Of a stretch of DNA of 64,000 bases, positions 28,178 to 36,305 are shown in pieces (within the stretch, counting starts at the first letter, position 1; every line of letters begins with the position of its first letter). This stretch comes from Verrucomicrobiota bacterium (lineage in GTDB: Bacteria; Verrucomicrobiota; Verrucomicrobiia; Limisphaerales; UBA1319). The DNA lies in NCBI GenBank assembly GCA_022709905.1, contig JAKLHY010000002.1, forward strand, positions 124,001-188,000. The letters run 5' to 3'. Under the pieces are notes generated by a model. The model had not been told where the DNA came from and made no database searches. It saw nothing but the letters and a program-made list of their open reading frames with translations. Position numbers and translations under genes: made by a program.

Positions 28178-28819
28178 GTGAAAGCCTTTTTTAAGCGTTT
28201 TTTTGAAGTTCTGACCCCGGGGGTTGCCTGGGTGCTGATGACCATCCTGCTGGGCTATGTGCTTTCCCGTTGTGGCGCAATTCCGTTGTTGTGGATCGTG
28301 CCGTCGGATGTGATGAAGGGGCATGTCTGGAGGTTGGTCACCCATGCCTTCGTGCCGACAAGCTTCTTCGAACTGATTTTTAATGGCTTGTTTATCGTCA
28401 TGATCGGTTATTGGCTGGGACGGGTCTGGTCGTGCCGCGAGCTTTACCTGTTTTGTGTGTTGTCGGCGCTGGCCACGGGCGTGGTCAAGATGGCGCTCGG
28501 CTTTTGGGACAATAGAGGTTTATTTGGCACCTTGCCGTTGACTTTTGGATTATTGGTCGCCTGGGCCCGAATGTTTGGGCATGAAAAAGTGCTTTTTATG
28601 ATGCTTTGGGAAATGTCGATCTGGCAGGTGGCGGTGCTGATCGCCATTCTGGACATCATCATGATGGCCGGTTGTCCCTGTTTCGGGTGGGCCAACCTGC
28701 TGGCCGTCTGCGGGGCTTCGGCGGCGTCCTGGTTGTTCCTCAGTCTCCGCTGGAAACGGAATCTCGGTTACGAAAGCCGCCCGCAATCCAATCAACGCAT
28801 CCACCGCCTCGAAATGTGA
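28178..28819 (+). CDS. Rhomboid-like membrane protein lacking the catalytic Ser and His
   Basis: 213 residues with five or six hydrophobic helices. The GHVWRLVTHAFVPTSFFELI stretch (48-67) matches rhomboid TM1-L1-TM2, including WR. Where rhomboids have GxSG the sequence reads GLFG (114-117), so Ser is Phe, and the last helix (GWANLLAVCGASAASW) lacks the catalytic His. It is therefore a pseudoprotease that probably binds membrane proteins. GTG start at 28178 with AAGGA upstream. Its stop lies two bases before the next gene's ATG. Confidence 0.7.
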   Translation: MKAFFKRFFEVLTPGVAWVLMTILLGYVLSRCGAIPLLWIVPSDVMKGHVWRLVTHAFVPTSFFELIFNGLFIVMIGYWLGRVWSCRELYLFCVLSALATGVVKMALGFWDNRGLFGTLPLTFGLLVAWARMFGHEKVLFMMLWEMSIWQVAVLIAILDIIMMAGCPCFGWANLLAVCGASAASWLFLSLRWKRNLGYESRPQSNQRIHRLEM

Positions 28820-28821
28820 TT

Positions 28822-29706
28822 ATGATGGCATCGTATCCCACTACGGGGAGACGAGGGCATGCTTCCTCGAGGCGGACATCGCGGAGGCAACGGGCGGCGA
28901 TGAGGGCTCGCGCAGTGCGCGCCGCCCTCGCGGATTGCCAGCTCTGTGTCCATCGGTGTGGCGTGAATCGTTTGGCCGGTGAACGGGGGCCTTGCGGCGC
29001 CGGGCTTGAATCGCGCTTCTTCTCCTTGCAGACAGAAGTCTCCGACGAATTGGAACTGATCCCGACCTTTGCGATCACCTTCAGCGGTTGTGATCTGCGA
29101 TGTCCGTTCTGCATTACCGCACCGCCCAGTTGGCAGGCCGATTTGGGACAGCGGCTGTCGGCAGCCGAGGTGGCCCATCGCGCCATGCAAGCCCTGGAGC
29201 AAGGGGCGCGAACGATCATGTTTCTGGGGGGCGAGCCAACCATCCATTTGGCAACGGTTTTGGATGTAATCTCCCTTTTGCCGGATTCAGCTCGTTTGAT
29301 ATGGAAAACCAATGGCCGATGCACCGCCGAGGCGCGACGCTGGCTGGAGGGTTTGATCGAGGGTTGGGTGGTGGATTTCAAGTTCGGCAATCCGGATTGT
29401 TCCCGCAGGTTGGTGGGGGATTCCGGCTACATGACGGCCGTCCAGGAAACCCTGGTCTGGGCGGCCGAACACAGCGATCTGGTGGTGCGCCACTTGGTCA
29501 TGCCCGGCCACGTCGCCTGTTGCTGGCAGCCGGTGGCGGCCTGGCTGGCTGAACGTCTGCCAGGCGTTAAAGTGAATCTGCGCACCGGATTCTGGCCTGC
29601 CCGAATGATGGCCGGTTTTCCTGAACTCCAAAGATTTGTCGAACCCGAGGAAGCGCAGCAGGCGTCCCGGATAGCGACCCAATACCAATTGCGTTTAATT
29701 TCCTGA
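28822..29706 (+). CDS. Radical SAM protein, PflX/COG1313-like
   Basis: 294 residues from the ATG at 28822; a GTG at 28816 and an ATG at 28900 (preceded by GGAGG) are alternatives, and the 28900 start would drop a basic N-terminal stretch. Cys39, 42, 46 and 58 (CQLCVHRCGVN, GPCGAG) precede the SAM cluster motif CDLRCPFC (Cys90, 94, 97), the arrangement of PFL-activase-like COG1313 proteins. FLGGEPTIH is the SAM-binding glycine motif. It lies in a tight operon with a rhomboid-like gene before it and a small gene five bases after. The target protein is unknown. Confidence 0.85.
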   Translation: MMASYPTTGRRGHASSRRTSRRQRAAMRARAVRAALADCQLCVHRCGVNRLAGERGPCGAGLESRFFSLQTEVSDELELIPTFAITFSGCDLRCPFCITAPPSWQADLGQRLSAAEVAHRAMQALEQGARTIMFLGGEPTIHLATVLDVISLLPDSARLIWKTNGRCTAEARRWLEGLIEGWVVDFKFGNPDCSRRLVGDSGYMTAVQETLVWAAEHSDLVVRHLVMPGHVACCWQPVAAWLAERLPGVKVNLRTGFWPARMMAGFPELQRFVEPEEAQQASRIATQYQLRLIS

Positions 29707-29711
29707 TACCT

Positions 29712-29918
29712 ATGGATACGGGCAGGCGGCATTCTGAACCCTTGGATACCACTGAGCTCTTGATCCTGGAAGACGGCCGGATCCTGGTGCATAATCTGAC
29801 TCCGGAATTTGCCGCCGTCCTCCGGGAATTGGATCGGGAAGATCCAGGGATGAACCGGCGTGCGGTGTCAGCGGTCAGCAGCGGGGTGCACAAGATAAAG
29901 AAGCAGGATACACCATGA
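29712..29918 (+). CDS. Small hypothetical protein upstream of the Ycf46-like ATPase
   Basis: 68 residues. The central segment ELLILEDGRILVHNLTPEFA and AVLRELDRE looks like a compact beta-beta-alpha unit; the tail is basic. No known domain recognised. Its last four bases (ATGA) overlap the start of the AAA ATPase gene, so translation is coupled and a partner role for that ATPase is likely. Confidence 0.65.
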   Translation: MDTGRRHSEPLDTTELLILEDGRILVHNLTPEFAAVLRELDREDPGMNRRAVSAVSSGVHKIKKQDTP

Positions 29919-31462
29919 GTTTTGACCAGGAAATCGAGACCTTGATTCGGGCGCGTTACCCCATCCTTTACGTCGTAACCTCCGAGGAAGCCCGCCTGCA
30001 AAGCCTACTGGTCGAGGTGGCACAGCGCAGACAGAAAAAGATTTTTGAATGGAGCTACACCACGGGCGTGGTGCCGGCGGGAACCTCGATCCAATCCCAA
30101 AAACATCGGAATGCCGCCACCAAGGACCCCCTCATGGCCCTCGACCAAGTGCTCGAACAAGTCGAGCCCGCCGTTTTTGTGTTCAAGGATTTTCATCCCT
30201 TCCTGGCCCGCAACAATTTCGCCGTGATCCGAAAACTCAAGGAGATCGCGCTGAACCTGAAGAACAGCTACAAGACCGTGGTGCTCGTCTCCCCGATGAT
30301 GGAGATTCCGCCCGAACTCGAGAAGGAAATCACGGTGCTGAATTTCCCCCTGCCTGGCTACCAGGAGTTGTCGGATCTGTTGGCCAAAATTATCCAGGAT
30401 GTTAAAGACTTTAGGAATATCCGAATCGACATCGACGAGGAAGGTCGAGAACGGCTGCTGCGAGCGGCCATGGGATTGACTCTGGGCGAGGCGGAGAATG
30501 TGTTTGCCAAGATCATTGTCAAAGACGGCGGACTGAGCGGGAACGATGTGCACGAAGTCTTTGCCGAGAAACAGCAGATCATTCGCAAGAGCGGTCTTTT
30601 AGAGTATTATTCGGCCTCGGAGACCTTTTCTCAGGTGGGCGGATTGGCCATTCTCAAGGATTGGCTGCAGAAGCGCTCGGTGGCTTTTACCGAGGAAGCC
30701 CGGACGTTCGGGTTGCCGGCGCCGAAGGGGATTCTGATGCTGGGCGTGCAGGGATGCGGCAAGAGCTTATGCGCCAAGGCGGTGTCCAGCCTTTGGCAGC
30801 TCCCGTTGCTGCGCTTCGACATGGGCCGCATGTTCAACAGCCTGGTGGGATCTTCGGAGGAGAATGTCCGGCGGGCCATCGCGGTCGCCGAATCGGTCGC
30901 GCCGGCAATCCTGTGGGTTGATGAGATTGACAAGGCCTTTGCGGGATCGCAAGTGTCCGGGAGTACCGACGGCGGCACCACAGCCCGGGTTTTTGGCACT
31001 TTTCTCACCTGGCTTTCCGAAAAGACCTCCTCCGTCTTTGTGGCCGCCACTGCCAATGACATCTCCAATCTGCCCCCCGAGCTGATGCGCAAAGGGCGCC
31101 TGGACGAGATCTTCTTCGTGGACCTTCCGGCAGACGACGAACGCCAGGAGATTTTCTCGATCCACCTGGGCAAACGAGGACGCGAGACCGCGCAGTTCGA
31201 TCTGGACAAACTGGCCGCTGCGGCTGCGGATTTCAGCGGGGCCGAAATCGAGCAAGCCATCATCAGCGCGCTTTACGATGCCTTCTATGCGGGAGAAGAC
31301 ATTACGACCGCCCATGTGCTTGAGGCGGTGAAACAGACGGTGCCCTTGTCAAAGACCATGGATGAGCAGATCAACCGGCTCCGAGCCTGGGCTCAGGGGC
31401 GGGCGCGCAACGCCAGTGTGATGATACAATATCGGGAACCCACCCGTCGGATGGAACTGTAA
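29915..31462 (+). CDS. Ycf46-like AAA ATPase
   Basis: 515 residues, the length of cyanobacterial/plastid Ycf46. The N-terminal half (about 1-225) is the Ycf46-type degenerate domain starting [20 protein letters not shown]. The C-terminal half is a complete AAA module: Walker A GVQGCGKS (277-284), Walker B ILWVDEID (332-339), sensor 1 ATAND, and arginine fingers in LMRKGRLDE. The family is associated with photosynthetic organisms, but it sits here in a bacterium with no photosynthesis genes in view. It shares an operon with Ycf35-like and DUF2997 proteins. It probably remodels a membrane or redox protein complex. Confidence 0.88.
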   Translation: MSFDQEIETLIRARYPILYVVTSEEARLQSLLVEVAQRRQKKIFEWSYTTGVVPAGTSIQSQKHRNAATKDPLMALDQVLEQVEPAVFVFKDFHPFLARNNFAVIRKLKEIALNLKNSYKTVVLVSPMMEIPPELEKEITVLNFPLPGYQELSDLLAKIIQDVKDFRNIRIDIDEEGRERLLRAAMGLTLGEAENVFAKIIVKDGGLSGNDVHEVFAEKQQIIRKSGLLEYYSASETFSQVGGLAILKDWLQKRSVAFTEEARTFGLPAPKGILMLGVQGCGKSLCAKAVSSLWQLPLLRFDMGRMFNSLVGSSEENVRRAIAVAESVAPAILWVDEIDKAFAGSQVSGSTDGGTTARVFGTFLTWLSEKTSSVFVAATANDISNLPPELMRKGRLDEIFFVDLPADDERQEIFSIHLGKRGRETAQFDLDKLAAAAADFSGAEIEQAIISALYDAFYAGEDITTAHVLEAVKQTVPLSKTMDEQINRLRAWAQGRARNASVMIQYREPTRRMEL

Positions 31463-31488
31463 CCGCCGGGAGGCCGGCACTCCATTTT

Positions 31489-32709
31489 ATGTTGGCCATG
31501 CCTGACTGGCTGTCGGTGCTGGACCGGATCGCGGGAGCGCTCGTGATACTCGCCCTGGCTGGCTGGTTCTTTTACCGCGTCCTTAAACGCAGCGTGGATC
31601 CCGGCCGGGTGATTAAGAAACTGATCTACACGCTGGCGGTCTTAATTTACATTGCTTTTGCGGTGGTGCCAACTGTGGCCCAGGGAGGGTTCGTGGGGGG
31701 ATTCGGGGGCATACCTATGGCGGCGGTCGGAGGGCTGTTGCTGGCCATCATCTGGGGATCGGATGTCGGAGCCCTGCTGTCGCGTCCCCTGGAGAACCTG
31801 TTTACTGGTGGCGCTGTGGAAATGGAGCCGACTCCTCAGTATTCCGCGGCCGAGGCCCTGCGCAAGAAAGGGAACTACCCGGCGGCGCTGGCAGCGGTGC
31901 ATGCCCAACTGGCCCGTTTTCCCGAGGATTTCACCGGGTTGATGTTGCTTGCCGAAATCCATGCCCAGAACTTGCGGGACTTGTCCGAGGCACGGGAGAT
32001 TGTGGAACGAATTCTGGGCCGATCAGGCGCTCCGCCCGAACGGCTCGCTTATGCTTTGAATCGGCTGGCCGATTGGGAACTGCAGTTGGCCCAGGATCCG
32101 AGCGCCGCAAGGGCCGTGGTGGCGCGGATCATCGAGCTTTTTCCCGATACCCAGATCGCGGCCCTGGCCGAGCAAAGACTGTCCCATCTGCCCACCGAGC
32201 AGTTTCTTCATGAAAAGGATGATCCGACACGGATCGAGGTTCGCCATATTACCCAAAAACTGGGTTTGACCGGTCATCACGAACAGTTTTTAGCGGCCCA
32301 GGAAACCCCGGCCCAAGCGGTGGAGCGCCTCGAAGCCCAGTTGGCGCAGTATCCCAACGACTGGGAAGCTCGCGAGGAATTGGCCAAGGTCTGCGCCGAG
32401 TCGCTTCAACAAGTCGATCGCGCGGTTGAACAGATGGAGTATCTGATCGCCCAGCCTCACGCCCCCGCCAAAAAGACCGCTCTGTGGCTTAATGAGTTGG
32501 CCGATATCCATCTGAAGTACGGTGCTGGACTGGATAAAGGCCGGGAGACACTCCAGCGGATCATCGACCTTTTTCCGGGGGGAGCCGCCGCCGAGGCCGC
32601 CATGAACCGCCTCATGCGATTAAAGATCGAACTCAACGCCCGAAAGTCCGGCACGACCGTCAAGCTCGAAAAGACCGACCGGCATCCCGGCCGGCCCCCG
32701 AAATACTGA
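31489..32709 (+). CDS. TPR-repeat membrane protein
   Basis: 406 residues. Three N-terminal membrane helices (about 12-29, 45-63, 74-90) are followed by a ~290-residue soluble part made of TPR-like helical repeats, e.g. AEALRKKGNYPAALAAVHAQ, MLLAEIHAQNLRDLSEAREI and ELADIHLKYGAGLDKGRETL. A likely inner-membrane scaffold with a cytoplasmic repeat domain. It starts 26 bases after the AAA ATPase gene. No enzymatic motif. Confidence 0.75.
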   Translation: MLAMPDWLSVLDRIAGALVILALAGWFFYRVLKRSVDPGRVIKKLIYTLAVLIYIAFAVVPTVAQGGFVGGFGGIPMAAVGGLLLAIIWGSDVGALLSRPLENLFTGGAVEMEPTPQYSAAEALRKKGNYPAALAAVHAQLARFPEDFTGLMLLAEIHAQNLRDLSEAREIVERILGRSGAPPERLAYALNRLADWELQLAQDPSAARAVVARIIELFPDTQIAALAEQRLSHLPTEQFLHEKDDPTRIEVRHITQKLGLTGHHEQFLAAQETPAQAVERLEAQLAQYPNDWEAREELAKVCAESLQQVDRAVEQMEYLIAQPHAPAKKTALWLNELADIHLKYGAGLDKGRETLQRIIDLFPGGAAAEAAMNRLMRLKIELNARKSGTTVKLEKTDRHPGRPPKY

Positions 32710-32783
32710 TCGGGAGGGGGCGTTGAACCGCGTGAGCAATCTCCCGCGTCGATGTCTGAAAACAGAGGAAAGGAATTCATTTT

Positions 32784-33257
32784 ATGAGTTGTGTTTGCAT
32801 CCTGGCGCCGGTGGTGGTGGCGTCGTGGCCCGCCTTTAGCATGGCGGTCGTGTCGGCGGCAACCTCGCTCGGTTACACGCTGGCGGAAGGCGCCCTCGCG
32901 TATGATAAGAACCGGCAGAAGTCCAGGGTCAAGAATCAGATCGAGCTGCAGATTGACCAAAGCGAGTTGGTCACCGGCAGCTTGTCGCGGGATCAGCGCA
33001 TTCGGGTTGTCAGAGGCAATGTGACGGTGACATTCTCCCGCGATGCCCGCGGCAAGGCCTCGCTCTGCGTGGAGGGCGAGGGCCATACCGATGAGGCCCT
33101 CCGAGCGATGGGCGAGGAACTCAGCAAGCGGGTGGTTCAGAGATATGTCTATCAACGGATCATGGATGAGATGCGGGCGCGCCAGTTCATGGTGGTCGAG
33201 GAACAGACCGAAGAAAACCAAGCCATTCGGCTGAAGGTTCGCCGTTGGGAGAATTGA
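32784..33257 (+). CDS. DUF1257/Ycf35-like protein
   Basis: 157 residues. The C-terminal third (RVVQRYVYQRIMDEMRARQF followed by MVVEEQTEENQAIRLKVRRW) matches the end of Ycf35/DUF1257 proteins, where QRYAYxxxxxxLxxxGFxxVEEE...IRLxxRRW is typical. Upstream, FSMAVVSAATSLGYTL fits the family's LGYxV segment. The N-terminal 20 residues are hydrophobic with two Cys. The assignment is supported by the next gene, a DUF2997 protein, which accompanies DUF1257 genes elsewhere. The function of the family is unknown. A good AAAGGAA ribosome site precedes the ATG. Confidence 0.62.
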   Translation: MSCVCILAPVVVASWPAFSMAVVSAATSLGYTLAEGALAYDKNRQKSRVKNQIELQIDQSELVTGSLSRDQRIRVVRGNVTVTFSRDARGKASLCVEGEGHTDEALRAMGEELSKRVVQRYVYQRIMDEMRARQFMVVEEQTEENQAIRLKVRRWEN

Positions 33258-33259
33258 TT

Positions 33260-33460
33260 ATGCCGGAACGCGAATTCGATATGACGATCCACCCGGACGG
33301 AACGGTGGAGGTGCATGTGAAGGGCTATAAGGGCAAGGCTTGCCTCGAAGCGGCGCGAATGCTCGAACAAATCGTGGGCGAGATGAAAGCTCAACGGGAA
33401 ACGAGCGAGTTCTATGAACCGGATGAGCAGGTTCAATATCGCATCGACCAGAGGCATTGA
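33260..33460 (+). CDS. DUF2997-family protein
   Basis: 66 residues from the ATG at 33260, two bases after the previous stop, with GGGAG upstream. The pattern MTIHPDGTVEVHVKGYKGKA followed by CLEAARMLEQIVG and SEFYEPDE matches DUF2997 (a short beta-hairpin with 'G..G..C' and one helix). The Cys in KACLEA is conserved in the family. Usually found next to DUF1257 genes, as here. Function unknown. Confidence 0.82.
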   Translation: MPEREFDMTIHPDGTVEVHVKGYKGKACLEAARMLEQIVGEMKAQRETSEFYEPDEQVQYRIDQRH

Positions 33461-33462
33461 GC

Positions 33463-34329
33463 ATGGCGGATGTCTCGTTCTATCCTCCCCGGGCGCCGCG
33501 GGTGCGGTTTTTTCGGGAGCTTTGGTACCGATTGCGGCGGCTGATCAAGGCCGAGAAAGTCGAAGCGGGTTATTACCGGATACAGCCGAGCGTGCTGGCG
33601 TTTCTTGTTCCGGGATATGGATTCCTGGCGGCGCGCCGGCGGTTTTATGCCGGGGCCATCGTGCTCGGTTGGTTGACGCTGGCGCTGGTGTTCCTGATAC
33701 GGATGGGATATCCGGAAGGCAACGTGGCCATGGGATTGATGATTTCCTTGCACGCGAGCTCGGCCGTTTTTCTATTTGTGCGCACCAGTTGCGCGGAAGA
33801 TCTGTCCCAACGCCTGGGAATCGCCCTGTTGGTGTTGGGGGGGCTGATGGTGTTTCTTTATTTGCCACTGATTTACCTGGTGTTGCCGCGGTTCTTGATT
33901 CCATTGGATTATGAGGGCAAAGTGGTCATCGTGCGGGTGGGCGGAAATCCAGCCCAGGTGCGGCGGGGGGAATGGGTGGCCTACCGGACCCTCGGAACGT
34001 ATAATTATGGGGGCATCCGTGTGTTCGAGGGCCATGGGTTGGAGCAGGTGCTGGCCCTGCCTGGTGACACCATTCATTTTCACAAGACACACTTTGAAGT
34101 GGGCCAGGCCTCTTATCCGCGGCGGCCTTATATGCCGGAACAAGGCGAATGGCAGGTGGAACCGGATTGCTGGATCATCTGGCCCAGATTGGAGCGCCGG
34201 GCAAACTATGCGCCAAACATGGACGGCACGATTGGGGTGGTCTGGCGCGACCTGGCGCATGTGCCCCGGGGGAATTTTATCGGACGTCCTATGAAACACT
34301 GGTTTTGGCGGAAACAACAACTGTTATGA
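33463..34329 (+). CDS. Membrane protein with non-catalytic signal-peptidase (S26)-like domain
   Basis: 288 residues from the ATG at 33463. Three membrane helices lie at about 62-80, 88-107 and 118-142. The part after 150 resembles the beta-fold of type I signal peptidases: VRRGEWVAYRT, and VLALPGDTI (196-204), the box D motif of the S26 family. The Ser box (PSxSM) and the Lys box of active enzymes are missing, so it is unlikely to cleave. It overlaps the next gene by ATGA. It may hold substrates for, or scaffold, a pilus-like complex with the PilT protein downstream. Confidence 0.6.
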   Translation: MADVSFYPPRAPRVRFFRELWYRLRRLIKAEKVEAGYYRIQPSVLAFLVPGYGFLAARRRFYAGAIVLGWLTLALVFLIRMGYPEGNVAMGLMISLHASSAVFLFVRTSCAEDLSQRLGIALLVLGGLMVFLYLPLIYLVLPRFLIPLDYEGKVVIVRVGGNPAQVRRGEWVAYRTLGTYNYGGIRVFEGHGLEQVLALPGDTIHFHKTHFEVGQASYPRRPYMPEQGEWQVEPDCWIIWPRLERRANYAPNMDGTIGVVWRDLAHVPRGNFIGRPMKHWFWRKQQLL

Positions 34330-35096
34330 GCCGTTTTTCGAACCTTGAGTTTTCCGCGAACGAAGAACATCGCGCGGCCGAACAGGAATCCGTCAAAGAC
34401 GAGGTCTCTTTCATGGCCGAAGCGCAGAGCTTTCTCGAGTTGGGGGAGTTCGAGCGGGCCTTGCGGTCCTATTCGAAGGTGCTGGAGTTTAATCCGCAGA
34501 GAGCCGAGGCCTGGACTGGCCAGGTGCGAATGTTGATCGAGTTGGGGGAGTTCAAAGAGGCCAAGCTTTGGGCCGACAAAGCCTTGGAACGGTTTCCCCA
34601 GGAATCGGAGTTGTTGGCGGCCAAGGCGGTGGCCTTGGGACGCATGGGAGATAGCGAAGCGGCTCTGGCGTTTTCGGATGCCTCTTTCGAGGAGAGGGGA
34701 GAAAGCCCTTATCTTTGGCTGGCTCGAGCCGATGTTTTCATGGCTCGCAAGGAAAAGCAGGCCGATTTCTGTCTGCAAAAGGCCCTGGCCTTGGCCGCCA
34801 ACAACTGGATGTTTCATTGGTTGGCCGCCCGGCTTTACTATGTTTACCGCAAGTTTGCAGCCTCCTTAAAGATCGCTCAACAGGCCCTGGCCTTGGATGC
34901 CGCCCAGAGTGTGCTCTGGTTTCAGATCGGTCTCTGCCAGGAGGCCCTTGGCATTGCGCAGTCCCGCGAGTCTTACGAACGGGCCCTCGAGTTGAATCCG
35001 GACAACCAGACCGTCCGCGCCAAACTCGATAGCGCCGCCACCCCGAGCCCTTGGAGGCGCTTCCACGGCTGGTGGCAAAGAAAGTTCTCCGCATGA
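34326..35096 (+). CDS. TPR-repeat protein
   Basis: 256 residues from the ATG at 34326, which overlaps the previous stop. At least five TPR-like helical pairs, e.g. FLELGEFERALRSYSKVLEF, QVRMLIELGEFKEAKLWADK and IGLCQEALGIAQSRESYERA. No signal peptide or membrane helix is visible, so cytoplasmic. Its stop overlaps the start of pilT (ATGA), which suggests a physical link between the two products. Confidence 0.82.
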   Translation: MSRFSNLEFSANEEHRAAEQESVKDEVSFMAEAQSFLELGEFERALRSYSKVLEFNPQRAEAWTGQVRMLIELGEFKEAKLWADKALERFPQESELLAAKAVALGRMGDSEAALAFSDASFEERGESPYLWLARADVFMARKEKQADFCLQKALALAANNWMFHWLAARLYYVYRKFAASLKIAQQALALDAAQSVLWFQIGLCQEALGIAQSRESYERALELNPDNQTVRAKLDSAATPSPWRRFHGWWQRKFSA

Positions 35097-36166
35097 GCCA
35101 TCCCCAACTCGACCGATTGTTGCTGGGCGCAGTCGAATGCCAGGCCTCGGACCTCCACCTGATCGCAGGGATCCCGCCGGCCTTTCGACTCAACGGCGAG
35201 ATCATCTTTGCCGATCACGAGGCCCTCTCGCCCGAACTGCTTGCCGCCATGACCCAGGGCCTGCTGAATCCCGAACAGGAGGCCAAGTTCGAACGGGACT
35301 GGGAATTGTGCATCTCGTTGCGGCATGAGCTGGCGGGCCGGGTGCGCATCACGTTTTATCGCCGCAACGGCTCTCCCGAATTGAGCGTCCGTTTTTGCGG
35401 GCATTCGATCCACACCCGGGAGATCCTGGGATTGCCCGCCAAGATCGACGATTTGGCCCGTAAACCCAACGGCCTCGTCCTGGTCACCGGCCCCACCGGC
35501 GCCGGGAAAACCACCACCCTCAACTACCTGGTCGATCTCATCAACCGCGAGCGCCGCTGCAAAATTATTACCATCGAGGATCCCATCGAGTTCGTCCACG
35601 AGAACAACAAGGCCATCATCGTCCAACAGGAGGTCCTGACCGATGTTCGCAGCTTTGATCGGGCCTTGATTCACGCGTTGCGCCAGGATCCCGATGTCCT
35701 CGTGGTGGGCGAAATGCGCGATCCAGAGGCCATCTCCATGGCCCTGACCGCCGCTGAAACCGGGCATTTGGTCATGGCCACCCTGCATTCTCCAAGTGTC
35801 ACGCACGCTGTGGAACGGATCGTCGGCGTTTTTGAAGGGAGCGCCCAGCGCCAGGTCATCCTCCAACTCGCCAACGCCCTCCAGGGCATCATCGCCCAGG
35901 ACCTCCTTCCCGCGGCGGACCGCCAGCGCCGCGTCCTCGCTTACGAACTCCTGGTCGTCACCCCCGCCGTCCGAAATATCATCCGCGAAAACCATCTTCA
36001 TCTCCTCGAAAACACCATTCAAACCGGCGGCAAGGATGGCATGATGCTCATGGACGCCAGCCTCTACGATCTCTATTCCAAGTGTCTCATCACCTACGAC
36101 ACCGCCTTGAGCCGGGCCAGGCATCCCGACCGGATCAGCAAAAAAATCCAGAGCGGAAGCGAATAG
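35093..36166 (+). CDS. pilT: PilT/PilU-type twitching motility ATPase
   Basis: 357 residues from the ATG at 35093. Walker A GPTGAGKTT (133-141), Asp box IITIEDPIEFVHE, Walker B VVGEMRDPEAI (204-214), and the His box GHLVMATLHS are intact; the N-terminal domain has SDLHLIAGIPPAFRLNGEI. PilT hexamers retract type IV pili. No other pilus genes are in the window; the gene is instead the last of the Ycf46-like operon. The 3' end carries a 17-base sequence repeated just after the stop. Confidence 0.92.
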   Translation: MSHPQLDRLLLGAVECQASDLHLIAGIPPAFRLNGEIIFADHEALSPELLAAMTQGLLNPEQEAKFERDWELCISLRHELAGRVRITFYRRNGSPELSVRFCGHSIHTREILGLPAKIDDLARKPNGLVLVTGPTGAGKTTTLNYLVDLINRERRCKIITIEDPIEFVHENNKAIIVQQEVLTDVRSFDRALIHALRQDPDVLVVGEMRDPEAISMALTAAETGHLVMATLHSPSVTHAVERIVGVFEGSAQRQVILQLANALQGIIAQDLLPAADRQRRVLAYELLVVTPAVRNIIRENHLHLLENTIQTGGKDGMMLMDASLYDLYSKCLITYDTALSRARHPDRISKKIQSGSE

Positions 36167-36187
36167 GACGAAATCCAGAGCGGAAGC
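36144..36187. repeat. Direct repeat of 17 bases at the 3' end of pilT
   Basis: AAATCCAGAGCGGAAGC occurs at 36144-36160, inside the last codons of pilT, and again at 36171-36187 after the stop, 27 bases apart. It looks like a slippage duplication that may have extended or shortened the gene's tail. Confidence 0.6.
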
Positions 36188-36194
36188 ACTCGAC

Positions 36195-36277
36195 TCCTCA
36201 TGATCCTATTAAATAATTATCAATAAAATAAAGTATAGTGACAGAATGTCTTAAGATGACATATCACTTAAAAGTGA
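36195..36277 (+). promoter_or_regulatory. AT-rich upstream region of the DUF2157 gene with a small inverted repeat
   Basis: A sharply AT-rich stretch in an otherwise GC-rich region (TTAAATAATTATCAATAAAA and on), with a possible -10 box TATAGT at 36234-36239 and a 6-bp inverted repeat TCACTT-AA-AAGTGA at 36264-36277. It lies between pilT and the DUF2157 gene and probably holds a promoter. No convincing -35 box. Confidence 0.35.
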
Positions 36278-36305
36278 ATTTACAGCCGCAAAAGGACTTC
36301 GGCTT

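Noticed and set aside
34973..36124. 383-codon open frame on the minus strand
   Set aside because: Antisense of pilT and the end of the TPR gene; no recognisable protein.
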